Of a stretch of 64,000 bases of DNA, positions 1-11,947 are shown piece after piece. Below the pieces are notes generated by a model. That model did not search any database. It was given only the letters and a program-made list of their open reading frames with translations, and was not told where the DNA came from. Source of the stretch: Diphasiastrum complanatum (lineage: Eukaryota; Streptophyta; Lycopodiopsida; Lycopodiales; Lycopodiaceae). The DNA lies in assembly GCA_029204225.1 (NCBI GenBank), contig CM055096.1, positions 3,566,014 through 3,630,013 on the forward strand, written 5' to 3'. The position numbers and the translations under genes were made by a program. The first letter of the stretch is position 1. Every line of letters begins with the position of its first letter.

Positions 1-128
1 ATCACCTTGCATTACGTGGTGGAAGGCCCCAAGACCTCGGCCTTCCATGACATGCTGGTGCCAAGTGTCATACATTTTAGCTGAATTGTAAACTGCCTAA
101 CAACTTCTCACTACATTGAATTTCAGCT
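1..128 (+). repeat. Fragment of the lipase-block distal segment
   Basis: This segment matches 22180-22290 in the same orientation and 48578-48690 inverted. It holds a perfect 9-bp hairpin (arms 20-28 and 39-47, TGGAAGGCC / GGCCTTCCA). At about 128 it joins directly to the degenerate-repeat part of an R copy, which is not its neighbour in the other copies, so this is a rearrangement junction. No coding potential is seen. Confidence 0.75.
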
Positions 129-465
129 CATTTCACTCTAGATTGCTAATTGATTGAGCTTGAGAAACTTTGAGTTTTGAAAAATGTAGAAGCCCAAATT
201 CAATGTATATCACCTGAGATAGCTTGAGCTCAATGTCAAACTTGTATAAGTGATCTTTATCAGTTGACATATCTCATTGAGTGATTGTGACACAGCTATA
301 AATATAGAACTAGAGCAATACCTCTAATCGTCATTGATCACTAGTCATATGACCTTAAGATGATAAACTTGATTCTCAGTATCATGAGTGATCATAAGAC
401 TTGATCATGCACGTATTTTTGTGTCCTTCGATAGACCATAGCCATTTTTAAGGGGAAAAATCCAT

Positions 466-690
466 AGGAATTAATGATATCGTAGGGAGAATCTATGGGA
501 CATCGGTTAAGCAGACACACGAGGATTTGGTGGAGGTCCCTAAGCAAATGGAAAGCATCAGTCTCTGGGCATAATGTGAGGCTATAGTGAGTGATTTTAA
601 TGTAGAAGGAATCTTTAAGAAGTTTAGACGTGAAGGCATTTTAGTAGAACTTCGACTACATTAGTTTTCTACCTACAAAGATCCCTTATT
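466..690 (+). pseudogene. bS21-like gene fragment in R copy 1
   Basis: One frame reads GINDIVGRIYGTS, then EDLVEVPKQMESIS, a stop, then FKKFRREGILVELRLH, a second stop, and FSTYKDP. The FKKFRREGI..ELR..EF part resembles the core of bacterial-type/organellar ribosomal protein bS21 (family pattern: a basic FKRE, then a GI-ELR-RE-F stretch). The reading breaks at AAAGATCCC (about 687), where degenerate repeat resumes, so the coding piece is truncated at the 3' end. A longer version lies at 3905-4348 and inverted at 39987-40390. The bS21 assignment is by eye; some other basic protein is possible. Confidence 0.45.
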
Positions 691-1859
691 AATAAAATTG
701 AGCCCCACACCCTGATAGTGTTGTAATTTGACATCTATCACCTGAATCAGATGCCAATGTTGAAAAATATCTTGATTTTAAACCCTTGTCACTCAGCATA
801 ACTCATTGAGTGATTAGAATTGACTACTACAGAATGATATAATCAGAATGGCTACTTTTCTTTTTGTATAAATGAGTTTAATTCATATCACAAAAGATGG
901 CTCAATTTTATTCTCCAAAGTCCAAGCTTCTCCTCCTATCTTGGATACATTCCAAAAGTGTGAGGGAGGATGCACTTCTCCCTTTTATGCTTTGGAATGA
1001 CCAATATTGCATTTGGTATCTTGGGATTACTTGAGGTTGGCCCCTTGTTGATGGGATTGACCTTGATTACTGATCGAATCTGAAGTCTCTATTTCGAGAT
1101 AGACCAATATTGGCTCTATTAACCTTTCGAGCTTGCACATTGGCTAACCAAATTTCACGATGGTGAATTCTAGGAAACTCAAATAGCTTGTATTTGAAGG
1201 CTATAAGTTGAGATAGCCCATAATTGATTCCTAACATACGGTTTTCGTCCTTATCACTCAAAATAGAAATTTGAGTGATTTAATAGGACCAACTTGGCAA
1301 GGTATGGATTTTCATCAAAGATGAAGCCGACATGTAGACCAAGGGTTTGTTGACGCTTAGGTAGACATGTCCTTGGAATGAGCCTCGGGCGCAACTTGTG
1401 TCCAAGAACTCGTTGATTTGCCAAAAAAACTCTAACAACTCTAAGAGACAGAGAGAGAGGAAGGTAGCACCCGAGTATAGACTCACTCGCTAGGCTTCTC
1501 CCATGTTCAATGCTATGTGGCAGCCTAAATGTCAAAGGGAAAAAGCCTAAGGTAGGGTGGCTCAAGTTTCTCAACCCAAAAAAGTTTTCTCGAATTTGAC
1601 ATGTGAAGGTCGCATGAACAATAGGACCCATAGGTGTCCAAGAGCAACGAGCAGAAAGCAAGGGATGGAAGCATGTCAAGTGAGGTGGGAAAAAATGGGT
1701 GAAAATGAGCGGCATGTTGGTCCAGTATAATCGAGATCTCATTTGTGCGCTGAGAATGAGCTGTTTATAGTTCATTCTCTACATAAAAACAGTGATGATC
1801 CAACAACGTTGCATATGACAATCCAAACTAGGGCAATCTTTATGGTTTAGGCCTAAATT

Positions 1860-2095
1860 ATGATCCAGAGAAAAAATGTCTGCCAACAAAGATCTTCAAA
1901 CCTTTATTCGCACCGCTAAGGATTCTTCTTTTATGCACTTGGATCCCACATCAATCATTGAAATTGCACAGTGGAGCATGTTTCAAGACACGGCTAGAAG
2001 GGAGAAGAAGAAGAAGAAGAAGAAGAAGAGTGAAAATGTTATACTCCATGTATGTAGATTTTCTACACTTTGCACAATGAATGAGCTTTGATTAT
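1860..2095 (+). other. Conserved ANKD segment, copy 1
   Basis: An ATG-initiated frame (1876-2091) reads SANKDLQTFIRTAKDSSF and then LDPTSIIE, with a lysine run encoded by a GAA/AAG-rich simple repeat at 2003-2030. The segment recurs at 22697-22879 (minus), 47924-48187 and 63659-63880. This copy lacks about 12 bp present in the others (the SSTY stretch). The opposite strand is also open in places, so the true frame is uncertain. I do not recognise the protein; it may be an exon of a captured host gene or chance. Confidence 0.4.
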
Positions 2096-2260
2096 AAAAT
2101 GACAACTTATAATATGTGTTACCGTTGATCCTCTTTAAACATAGAGGTGACGTTATACCCACACATGGGTGAAACATACCACACGAGATAGGAATGAATC
2201 AATAACTACACTATCTAGGACCACCCCACCCAGGCAACCTGGTGAAACACACGAGTCCTA

Positions 2261-2743
2261 GTAGGTGAGCACCCGAACACCTAGCAAACAAGGTGAGTCG
2301 CCCCCCCGGGCACTTTGAGGAAGGTAGATTATCAATCAACTATTCACCTATGCTATGAATTGTCATTCCTCACATGGTAACTGTACATGTACCTCATGTT
2401 TCCCACAAAGAGAAACCATCACCGAAAGTAAAATTCTTTTTTGAAGGATAATCCTATGAAAAGGTCACACCTATGACTTAAAAAGGCACATCTATGAAAA
2501 GAGACCTAGAGCAAAATTGCCTAATCCTTAAGATGATAAACTTGATTCTCAATATCATGATTCAAACTTGATCATGCATGTATGTTTTCTAAGGGTGTCC
2601 TTCGACAAATCGTAGGTCATTTTTAAGGGGGAAAACCGATAGGAGTCAATGACATCATAGGGAGAATCTATGGGATATCAGCTAAGTGAACAAATGAGGC
2701 TTGGGTAGAGGTCCCTAAGCAAATGGAAAGCATCAATCTCTAG
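2261..2743. other. R-derived spacer with bS21-fragment flank
   Basis: The first ~260 bp hold nothing recognisable. From about 2520 the sequence is another copy of the DNA that precedes the bS21-like fragment (compare 350-575 and 62110-62325). It is interrupted at 2743 by the solo LTR and resumes at 3900. Confidence 0.6.
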
Positions 2744-3899
2744 TGTTGGATTTCTATCCTCTCCATCCCTATTCTACACTAATCTAGTTCCATTCATTAA
2801 GCTGTTGTAAATATTTGTACAGTCGCATACTCTACAGAAATACACATGGTTTTTTTTTTAGTCTGCAGAAATACAAAGGAATCGGTGACAGGTTCGCAGA
2901 TAGTTCAGCCACTTCTTCTTCGTCGGCCATACCAGATTGTTCTACTATCCTTCATCATGGGCCATCTAGGCATATTCTCTTATTCGGTCATACCAGATTG
3001 TTCGGCCATCCTTCATCATGGACCATCTGGGCAGATTCTCTAATTTGGCCAAACTAGATAGTTCGGCCATACCAGATAGTTCGGTCATACCAGATAATTA
3101 TGATTCTTATTTTTTTGAAGCCTTCAGAAAAATGTCCATTTGAAGTAGAATGATCTGCATGAGTAGGTCCAGTTTTTTGTCTAAATCTGTTTTTTGGATT
3201 GAACAATTTGCATGAATCCATAATGTTTTGGACAGATTAAATTCAGATTAGTAGCAAAATGTTTGTTGATAGATTGATGAGGAATCAATTTATCAGGAAT
3301 GAATAAACTAATTGTTGCTGGAAATCTTGAATTTATTGATTGCATGTGAGGATTTGAGGTTTTATTAGACTAATCCTCTTGTGTTTCATGAAAACTGAAA
3401 AACATTCAAGGGATATTGTAAGTTGCCATTCTTAAGTTGCTAGATATATACACATGGCTAACTAATTAAAAGAATAGCTAGTTTGTACTTTACAAGTAGG
3501 ATTAAGGCACTATGTGTTGCCATTGGACATTATCTGATTTTGTCCAGTCACGTGTATTTGGTGATCCGCCGATAGTCAAATTGTAGCCGATTGTTCGAGC
3601 ATTCATGCTCATAGATAAACTTATTTGTAGATTAAATTGTTTCATATGACTGATAGAAGTGTTCGATCTGTCACTCTAATCACCTCACCTAAATCGCTTC
3701 CGCAAAGCTAAATCTGAAAATTAAGTAACCTATGCATGACTATGAAATCGATTGTCTAGATCAATGACTTTGAAACTGATCAAGTAAGACAAACTTCGGT
3801 TTATCATTGTCTGCTTGAATCCGATAAACGTAGTTACATGCACCGAGGATTCCGCTCGCTTTGCTTTATTGCGATGGGTGCAGATCACAAATCCCAACA
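2744..3899 (+). mobile_element. Solo LTR (1156 bp) with TCTAG target duplication
   Basis: The element begins TGTTGG and ends CCAACA and is flanked on both sides by TCTAG (2739-2743 and 3900-3904). The unoccupied site reads continuously (TCTAGGCATAATG) in other R copies, for example at 62315-62330 and inverted near 24230. There is no internal coding sequence or second LTR, as expected after LTR-LTR recombination. Inside are two ~61-bp tandem units (about 2925-3045) followed by short repeats of a CATACCAGAT-like motif. A truncated copy of the same LTR sits at the same site in the inverted duplicate (40391-40562). Confidence 0.9.
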
Positions 3900-3904
3900 T
3901 CTAG

Positions 3905-4348
3905 GCATAATGTGAGGCCATAGTGAGTGATTCTAACACAGAAGCAATCTTTAAGAAGTTTAGACGTGAAGGCATTGTAGTAGAGCTTCGCTTACATGAG
4001 TTTTCTACGTAGAAAGATCCAAAAGCAAAGAAGAAACAAGCATTGACAAAAGGCAAACCAAGTTTCTCAGTGAAGTACTTCTTTGTCTGCACAAAATTAG
4101 ATATAGAAGCAGATTATAGTGATCCCGATTTCTGTGAGTTTGATAGTACTGAAGTGGCTAGCCATGTAATGATGCACATAAGTACCAAAACCAAAATCCC
4201 AAAGTATGTTGCAAGATTACAGTTGGCCCTCTACATAGACCCCCTTTGGATATTATTGTCCATGCCATTTAACACGACTGCACCAGGATTAGAACACTCT
4301 CCAAGATCTAGAGCAGTATTATCGTTCCCCTCTAGACCAAGAATATGA
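3905..4348 (+). pseudogene. bS21-like gene fragment, longer copy
   Basis: Continuing past the solo LTR, the frame encodes IFKKFRREGIVVELRLHEFS, is interrupted by a TAG at 4010-4012, and goes on through KDPKAKKKQALTKGKPSF, SVKYFFVCTKLDIEADYSD, FDSTEVASHVMMH and KIPKYVARLQLAL. The first part looks like the bS21 core with its basic tail; I cannot assign the downstream ~60 residues. The inverted duplicate at 39987-40390 lacks the TAG. The upstream piece of this gene copy ends at 2743 because of the LTR insertion. It is not an intact gene. Confidence 0.45.
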
Positions 4349-5960
4349 GCACTGGTTATCAGCAAACCGAGGAGTTGTTTATTCTCCTTGTGGTCATACT
4401 CCATTGACCCGGAAGTACGGGGTGATTAGAATGCCCCCAAGGATTGGAAGTAGTCTTGCACTAGATCAAATTTTATGTCTATCACTCAAGCTTGAGTTTG
4501 AGAGTCTAACATGTGATTTTAGCTTTCATCACTTGAAATTGCTCATTGTCTGATCGAAGTCGACAATGTCAAGTTTAGGCCAAATGTTCAAATTACTCTA
4601 GTTCAATCTCTTTTCGATGAAATAGACCTCTATCACTTGAGATAGCTCAATTTGATTATGTTATCTCGAGATAGTTTGATTTTGGATTGTATCAGTCAAG
4701 ACTATCATTAAGGGATAAAATTCATGGAATCTTGTAAATGGCTCAAATTTGAACCATATCATACAAGATAGCTTGATTTCAGTTTTAAACATGTGATTTT
4801 TATTACTTGAGACTCAAATTTGTTTTTTTTATCACTCATGATAGCTTGGCATTGGTCCTTATCTTCAAAATGACTCATCGATTAATTTAATTTGAGAAAT
4901 CCTAAGTCTTGGATATTCAAATGGCTCAAAGTTTATGCTTTATATGTAGCTTTGGTCTAGTAGTACATAAAACTCATTACTCCACACGACAAATTGAGGG
5001 TTTTAGTTTGACCACCCTCAAGTTTAGTACATTTAGATTGCCCTTATCAGGGAGCTCAATTTTGACCCCTATATACATTATCGGTAAAATTGACATATAG
5101 CTCAAATTTGATGTCTATGTGCTAGACAGTTCAATTTTGGTCCTTGTGTTTAGGAAAAGAGCATTCAAATTGCTTATATTTAACACCTTATCAATGTTAC
5201 AACTCAAATTCGAGGTGTATCCGTCGAGGTAGCTTGAATTTGATGTATACATTGCAAGATAGCTCAAATTTTCTTTACATAGTTTATCGAGCGAGGATAA
5301 TTGACCAATCTTGCATTCAGTATCTTGGGATTACTCGACATTGACCCCTTGTTGCTGGGATTAAACGTGATGATTCGAGATTGATCAAATAGTATATCAC
5401 TAATTCGAGATAGACCAATATTGGCTCTAATGACTCAAGCTTGCACATTGACTGACCAAATTTGAGGATGGTGAAATTTAGGGAATTCAAATAGCTCATA
5501 TTTGAAGCCTATAAGCTGAGATAACCTAGATTTGATTCCTAATATGCGGTCCTTATGACTCACAATAGATCATTGAAACTGGACCAATCTTGACTTTACT
5601 ACATTTTGATTGTCTGTATTACTGACACATGTTATGTAGAGTGGAAGAGTGATGGAAAAATCATCTATGATAAATTACCGTTCAAACCAATAGTGCGGTT
5701 GGGTTCAGTACATCCTTCAATCACTGATGCACCACTACCAAGCTTGTTTGCTATGATGTAGACCCCATCGAGCAAGTGCCACTATGCCTACCCTCATTTC
5801 AAGAACTTTAGAAGGACATTCCTTTGGATTTAGAGTTGGGTTTAGGGTTAAGATTCGCCAGAATCCAACCTTCCTTGTCTCGACCCATTTTTGTGCACGG
5901 ATCTGCAATCTAATTGTCCATGATGTGAAGGACCTCATGCATTGTTAAGCATGTCTTTTC
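4349..5960 (+). repeat. Degenerate R-type short repeats
   Basis: About 1.6 kb of diverged ~30-bp units carrying the ATAG-centred dyad (for example at 4636 and 4770). It is the inverted duplicate of 38503-39985. The stretch 4385-4440 contains the border motif GATTGGAAGTAG that also ends the lipase block at 52380 and 18100. No gene is seen; the short frames here are chance openings in the repeat. Confidence 0.75.
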
Positions 5961-5967
5961 ATCGTAC

Positions 5968-7122
5968 TATCAAAAATAGGATAGATAATGTAATGCAGAA
6001 ACTTCCTAGTTCCAATGCATGGCTACGCCTATCAAAAATTAAACAAAGTAATAGTGATGAAAAATCACGTTTAATCTTTAGCAACTAACTTTAGATACTA
6101 AGTGATTACATAGCCAAACATAAAGTATTGAATTCTCAGACAATTTCTATCAGTTACAAAGGAAATACAGAGATGCATGCATTCTGACATATAGTGAACA
6201 AAATAAGAAGATAGTATTGATTCAGAAAAACAAAATCAGATGCCAATGAGCGCAACAACAATAGCGAATAGAAACCGCGCACTCTAAGTTGTCTCTGAGT
6301 AACTAAGAATAAGTCTGATAATAAGCAGCTCTGCTGATAAGCAATAGCGCAATAGCAGCTCTAAAATAAATCTCTAAAAGACTGAGCTAGACTGCTCAAG
6401 AGAGTTCAAGCTTGAAAGTTCGATAAAGAGCTAACAACAATACTTTCTGGTTGTGAATGTTCTGCCTGATAAGAGCGCATGAAGCGTCATGTAATAAGAC
6501 ACAACTCCTTCACAATTCACAATGTTGATTCGTTGCTTCTGAACTTAAAAATAGATGTATGACCATCTGATTTATACTAAGTAATAAGGTCGTCGAATGC
6601 GATTGCCAGTTGGTTGGTGTCCGCTGGCATTCATCCAGTTCCTTCTTAGAAATTGATTGTTGATAAGCGGTGAAAATTGGCTGTAAACAGTCTGTTTGCA
6701 TAAATAAACTAAAACTATCACTCTGCAGAAATGAAGTAAAACTGCCACAGGTGACAGTGTTTGCATAAATGAACTAAAACTGTCACTCTGCAAAAATGAA
6801 CTAAAACTGCCACAGGCGACAGTGTCATAAAATCTCATCTCCTTAATATTGGGATAGCCCCACACTTTGCTAGAGTCATTTCCTTAGCATTTGAGGCACT
6901 TTAAAAAATGAGAAAAATGTGACTTTGCAGTTTAACTCGCAATTTCTGACAGGCGAAAAATGCAACACTGGTGTCAAAATCCATGTATTTTTGTAGACTG
7001 TGTAAAAACACTTGTAAATCTACAGACTGTGTAAAGACACGGAAAAATTCGCAGAACTGGATAAACAATGGATGAGGATTAAAATTGATTAGTCGATTAG
7101 TAAGAAAGAGAATAATCCAACA
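5968..7122 (-). repeat. 3' LTR of copia A
   Basis: The start (minus strand) is TGTTGGATTATTCTC; the terminal CA is mutated to TA at 5968-5969. It matches 37432-38502 and 56929-58009. A unit of about 65 bp, itself built of two ~28-bp halves (TTTAGTTCATTT.TGCA), is tandemly doubled at about 6697-6827, while the other LTRs have it once. Confidence 0.9.
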
Positions 7123-7129
7123 CTCCCCC

Positions 7130-10100
7130 TTAATCTAAATCCCTGAATGCCTTGACCTTCAAACTTAGTTCTACACAAAATCTTCTATGTGCTTCCAAAC
7201 TCAATGCTTTGATAAAAATATCTGTTGTCATATCTTGCATTCTACAGTACTGCAATTTGATTTCTTTGTTGAGAAGTTTGCTTTTGACGAAATGATACTT
7301 CAGTTCCATGTGCTTACTCCTAGAATGAAATCTAGGGTTGGTTGATAAAGCAATGGCAGTTTGATTATCACAAGATAATATCGTCGAAGCATATTGATTC
7401 AGACTGATATCTGAGAGTAAGCTCCTCAACCAAATTGCTTCCTTTGTAGCTTGACAGGCTACGATATACACTGATCCAGTGGAAGATAGAGCTATTGAAG
7501 ATTGCTTGCAACTGTTCTAGGAAATTGGACCATTGTTGAGGAAGAATGTAAATCTGGAAGTGGATTTATGAGTGTCTACATCTCCTGCCCAACTTGCATT
7601 TGTGTAACCACTGAGTAAATTTTTGTCGTTGCCAATTGCTCCATAACAAATGCAAAAGTCCATAGTATCTCGAAGATATCTCATGACTCTGATAAGAGCC
7701 TTCTAATGTGTTCCACCAGGATTAGTCATAAACTGATTGAGAGAGCTGACTACAAAAGCTATGTCTCTGGCCCGATATAGATCATGGTGTACATAAGAGA
7801 TCCTATAATAGAATGGTAAGGATACTCACGCATCTGCTGCTTCTCATGAATTGTTTGGGGATACTGGTCCTTTGACAATTTGAGACCTGGTTCCATTGGT
7901 GAGAGAGCTAACTTGCAATTAATCAGATTATATCTGACTCACATGTTGTAGATGTACCTCTGTTGTGTAATGTAGACCAACTTCTGTTTTTTGTCTTTGT
8001 GGATTTGTATACGAAGGCAAAAATGAGCTTCGCCCAGATCGGTCATGTCGAATTCGGAAGATAGCATGGTCTTGGCCTCTTTTATCAGATTGGTACTGCT
8101 GCTGAAAAGCAATGTATCATTCACGTATATGATAAAGTGATTATGATAAAAGACTGATGCACTGCTTTGAAATAAACATTTGAATCTGAAGAGCTAGGTG
8201 TGTAGCCGTGATCAATAAGGAAAGTATTGATCCCTTGAAACCATGCTCAAGCAGACTGCTTCAAGCCATAAAGTGCCTTATGGAGTTTACACAAATGATT
8301 GTGTTTACCCTTGATAATATAACCTTCGAGTTGCACTATGTAAATGTCTTCTTAGATAACTCCATTGAGATATGTTGTTTGTACATCCATTTGATGTATT
8401 TCCAAATTTGTTATAGCGGCAAATGATAGCAAAAGTCGAATAGAAGAATGCTTGACTATTGGACTGAAGGTCTCAGTGTAATCGACGTTGTATACTTGAG
8501 AAAATCCTTTGGCAACAAGTCGTGTCTTTATCTTGTTGATGCTTCCATTTGCGTTGTGCTTGACTTTGAAAATCCATTTGCAATCAACTACATTTCTACT
8601 AGCAGGTAGTTCGACAATTATCCATGTTTGGTTCCTGATAAGAGATGAATACTCTTTATCCATAGCTTCTTTCCAGAAATCTGAATCATGTTGACTGAGT
8701 GCCTCTTGGACAAACATGGGTTCCTGAACAAGGTAGGCTGCAGACTTGTCGATATACTGGTGAGGTGGTTTTCTTGCTTTTGAAGATCTTCTGGGTAACA
8801 GAAGAAGTTGATCATTTTCTTTATACTGTAGTTGTTGTACTGCAACATCATCATCTTATGATTCATCATTGATTTGTTCGTCAAAAGTAGAAAAGCTTGG
8901 ACCTTCAATGGGAATAGTCAACTAAGGAACTGCAAAGTTTAATATGCCAGGAGAATTTGATAGGTCAGCTACATGGGGATTGCCTTTTCCTTTGAGGTCT
9001 TGCAACTGATCTTCGATGAAGATGACATCCCGGCTAGTGAATATCTTCGATTAGATGGGATTGAACAACTTGTAGGCTTGATCTGAAGTAGTGTAGCTGA
9101 TGAAGATATATTTGATGCTCTGGAAGTCGAGCTTCTTCCTGATCTCACGAGAAGCAGTACATCCAAAAACTCATAGGTTTGATAAAGAAGGTTTGGTACA
9201 TGTCCAAACTTCGAATGTTGTTTTGTTTGAGAGAACTTTAGTAGGACATTTGTTCTGTATATAGGTTGCTATTGAAACAACTTCAGTCCGAAAGGACTTC
9301 GGAAGTGTCGCATGTGATAACATGCACTTTGCTGATTCAACTAAGGTTTTGTTCTTTCTCTCAGCAAGACCATTTGATTGAGGCGAATAAGATGTAATGT
9401 GTTTTTGCTCAATGTCGTTGTTAAGGCAATAATCCTTGAATTCGATGGAGATATATTCTCCTTTGTTATCTGATCTCAGTGCTTTGATTTGTTTGTCAGT
9501 TTAATTCTTAGCATGCTCTTTGAATTGTTTGGATTTAATAGAAGCCTTTGATTTTTGTTTAATAAAATAAATAGTTGTTCTTCTAGAGAATTTGTCAATA
9601 AAAGTAATGAAATACTTTGCATCTAGCAATGAAAGAGTTTGCATAGGTCCACATACATCTGTATGAACAATATCTAACAGACCTTTTGCTACATCCATAT
9701 GGTTTGATCAAAAAGAAATCCTAGCCTACTTTCCAAAGATGTAGCTATGATAGACAGGGAGATCGACCTTACCAGAAGGATAGTCGAGATCAAGACCTTA
9801 TGACCTAAATCTGTAATTCTACTTACTGATAACAAATTTGTAGAGAGTTTAGGAACACATAAGACCTTTGGTAGTAGTTTTAATTGATCATGCTGGAACT
9901 GCAATCTTACAATACCTTCACCTTCAATAGTGTAAGTACTGTTGTCACCAAGATGAACAAATTTTCTTCGTGCTGTAAGGCATGTAGGAGTTGAAATTCT
10001 CACGTTGATTGGTCATGTGTTGAGTTGCTCCAGAATCAAGAAACCATGAATCATCCAAAAATGCACTTTGGTCTTTGACCATGAATGCGCCTTCGTCCAC

Positions 10101-10929
10101 TTCGACCTGGGGAGATGATGAAACTGTGTTTGCTTGTTGATCAGGTTGCTTGGCTGCATTCTTCGCTTGGAGAATTCAGCAATCCTTGATCTCATGGTTA
10201 TTGCGCTTGCAATACCTGCAAAATATCTTCTTCTTCGACTGTGGATTTGATGATTGTCATTGACTTTGAGTCAGCTTCTGATTCGTTGCAGCCTTCTTGG
10301 AGCTTTTCTGCTTCTGTCGCTTAGAGCCTTTGTTGACATATAGAGCCTGAGAGGAGGAAGTAGACAAAGTGTCTTGACTTCTTCTATTTTCTTCTTGCAG
10401 CAACATAGTGATAACTCTAGTAAATGTTAAATCTGAGTGTGTCGATATGATCATCACCCAATTTTCATATGTAGAGGGCAAGCTTGAAAGCAATGTCATA
10501 ATTGCATCTTGATCGTCTACGACCGATCCGACAGTAGCCATATGTTGCAACAGATCTTAAACTAGTTAATGTGACTCTGAAGAGAATCACCATTAAACAT
10601 TTTGAATATGAATAATCTCCTTCATAGATGTAATAGTTACATCCCTCACATCATATAGTGAGTTCAGGATGTCCCAAACGTCTTTTGAAGTTTTAGCTTC
10701 AGCTATGTGTCCAATCTGTGTATCTTATATATTGAGGATAATAAGCGCGAAAGCTTTACCATCCTTCGATTTCCACTTTGAGTCTTTTGTGTCGTCTTCA
10801 GGTTTTACTTCTGTACCTGTAACAACATCCCATAACTCATTGGCATCTTAAATTTCCACAAAAGATAATTGGATCCATTCAGCTTGTCTGCAAGTCTGCA
10901 ATAAGACCAGCTTTACTTTGAGAATCCAT
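7130..10929 (-). pseudogene. Copia A gag-pol, broken
   Basis: It starts at ATG 10929 (MDSQSK) and stops at TAA 7130-7132. Gag includes the UBN2-type region and a CX2CX4HX4C zinc knuckle (CRYCKRNNHEIKDC, about 10190-10235). The protease motif LDSGATQH lies near 10025-10050. Integrase (DVCGPM about 9660; SDN about 9475; NGLAERKN about 9370) is followed by RT (LVAKGFSQ, MDVQTTYLNG, about 8360-8530). The RT active site is YVND rather than YVDD (about 8110). RNase H ends with DIFIKALSLEAH. Many stops and frameshifts divide it; in life it would encode the element's replication proteins. This is the only family-1 copy here that keeps the integrase core. Confidence 0.88.
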
Positions 10930-11123
10930 TTGGAACTAAGTCTGTCGATTGTATCGATGATGCTAAGATGTAGTAATGCCAACAACAGGAAATCAATTCT
11001 CTGATACTGAAATGATGAAAGGAACTAAAGAATATGATATCAATTTGATATTGCGAAAGATACTAAGTATTACAACTTTCGCTCTCATATTGAAATAGCA
11101 TTAGGACCTGAAGAAGAATCAAT

Positions 11124-11135
11124 GCTCTAATACCA
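11124..11135 (-). other. Primer binding site of copia A
   Basis: Read on the minus strand this is TGGTATTAGAGC directly next to the LTR end. It is complementary to the 3' end of plant initiator tRNA(Met) with one mismatch (canonical TGGTATCAGAGC, as in element B). Confidence 0.85.
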
Positions 11136-11947
11136 TGTCGAAAATAGGACATATAATGCCAATGCATGACTATTCCTATCAAAAATTTTGCAAAGAAATA
11201 GTGACGAAAAATCAAGTTCAATCTTTAGCAACTAACTTTAAAATTTCTAGATACTAAGTGATTATGTCTCAGATACTTTCTATCAGTTACAAAAGCAATA
11301 CAGAGATGCATGCATTCTAACATATACTAAACACAATAAGAAGATAGTATTGATTCAGAAAAACAAAATGAAATGCTAATGAGCGCAAAAACAATAGCAG
11401 ATAGAAACCGCGCACTCTAAGTTGTCTCTAAGTAGCTGAGAATAAGTTTGATAATAAGCAGCTCTGCTGATAAGCAGTAGCACAATAGCAACTCTAAAAT
11501 AAATCTCTAAAAGACTGAGCTAGAATGCTCAAGAGAGTTCAAGCTTGAAAGCTTGATAGAGAGCTAACAATAATGCTTTCTAATTGTGAATGATCTGCTT
11601 GATAAGAGTGCAGGAAGCATCATGTAATAACACTCAACTCCTTCACAATTCACAATGTTGATTCGTTGCTTCTGAACTTGAAAAGTGATGTATGAACAAC
11701 TGATTCATACTAAGTAATTAGGTCATCAAATGCGATTGCCAGTTGGCTGGTGTCCGCTGGCATTCATCTAGTTCCTTCTCAGAAATTGATTGCTGATAAT
11801 TGGTGAAAATTGGCCGTAAATAGTCTGTCTGCATAAATGAACTAAAATTGTCACTCTGCAGAAATGAACTAAAACTGGCACAGGAGGTGACAGTGTTGCA
11901 AAAAGATGATAGTGTCATAACATCTCATTTCCTTAATATTGGGGTAG
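11136..11947 (-). repeat. Truncated 5' LTR of copia A
   Basis: This is the LTR 3' portion, ending TCGACA at 11136-11141. Its first ~240-260 bp are missing. The break at about 11944-11947 joins it to the R segment at the shared bases CCTA, so the loss was probably an illegitimate recombination event after insertion. Confidence 0.8.

Larger units (their letters stand above)
129..2260 (+). repeat. R repeat, copy 1
   Basis: This is a copy of the large R repeat in the same orientation as 61.9-64.0 kb and inverted relative to 11.9-13.4 and 22.6-24.6 kb. The order of parts is: degenerate short repeats (129-420), a bS21-like gene fragment (about 466-690), more degenerate repeats (690-1270), a conserved segment with a GA-rich tract at about 1445-1465 (1270-1700), the ANKD segment (about 1860-2095), and a tail ending near 2260. 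It is non-coding apart from the captured fragments. Confidence 0.8.
5968..11947 (-). mobile_element. Copia family 1, element A (decayed, 5' LTR truncated)
   Basis: This is a Ty1/copia retrotransposon on the minus strand. The 3' LTR is 5968-7122, the polypurine tract is at 7123-7133, the coding region is 7130-10929, the primer site is 11124-11135, and a partial 5' LTR runs 11136-11947. The 3' flank is GTACG (plus-strand CGTAC, 5963-5967), equal to the 5' flank of element B (33218-33222). Domain order gag-protease-integrase-RT-RNase H defines copia. Its 3' flank down to 3900 equals the 3' flank of element B, so A and B are products of an inverted duplication rather than separate insertions. Confidence 0.9.

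Noticed and set aside
1890-2030. Lysine-run nuclear protein gene
   Set aside because: The lysine run comes from a GAA/AAG simple repeat of variable length that shifts to a glutamate frame in the 22.7-kb copy.
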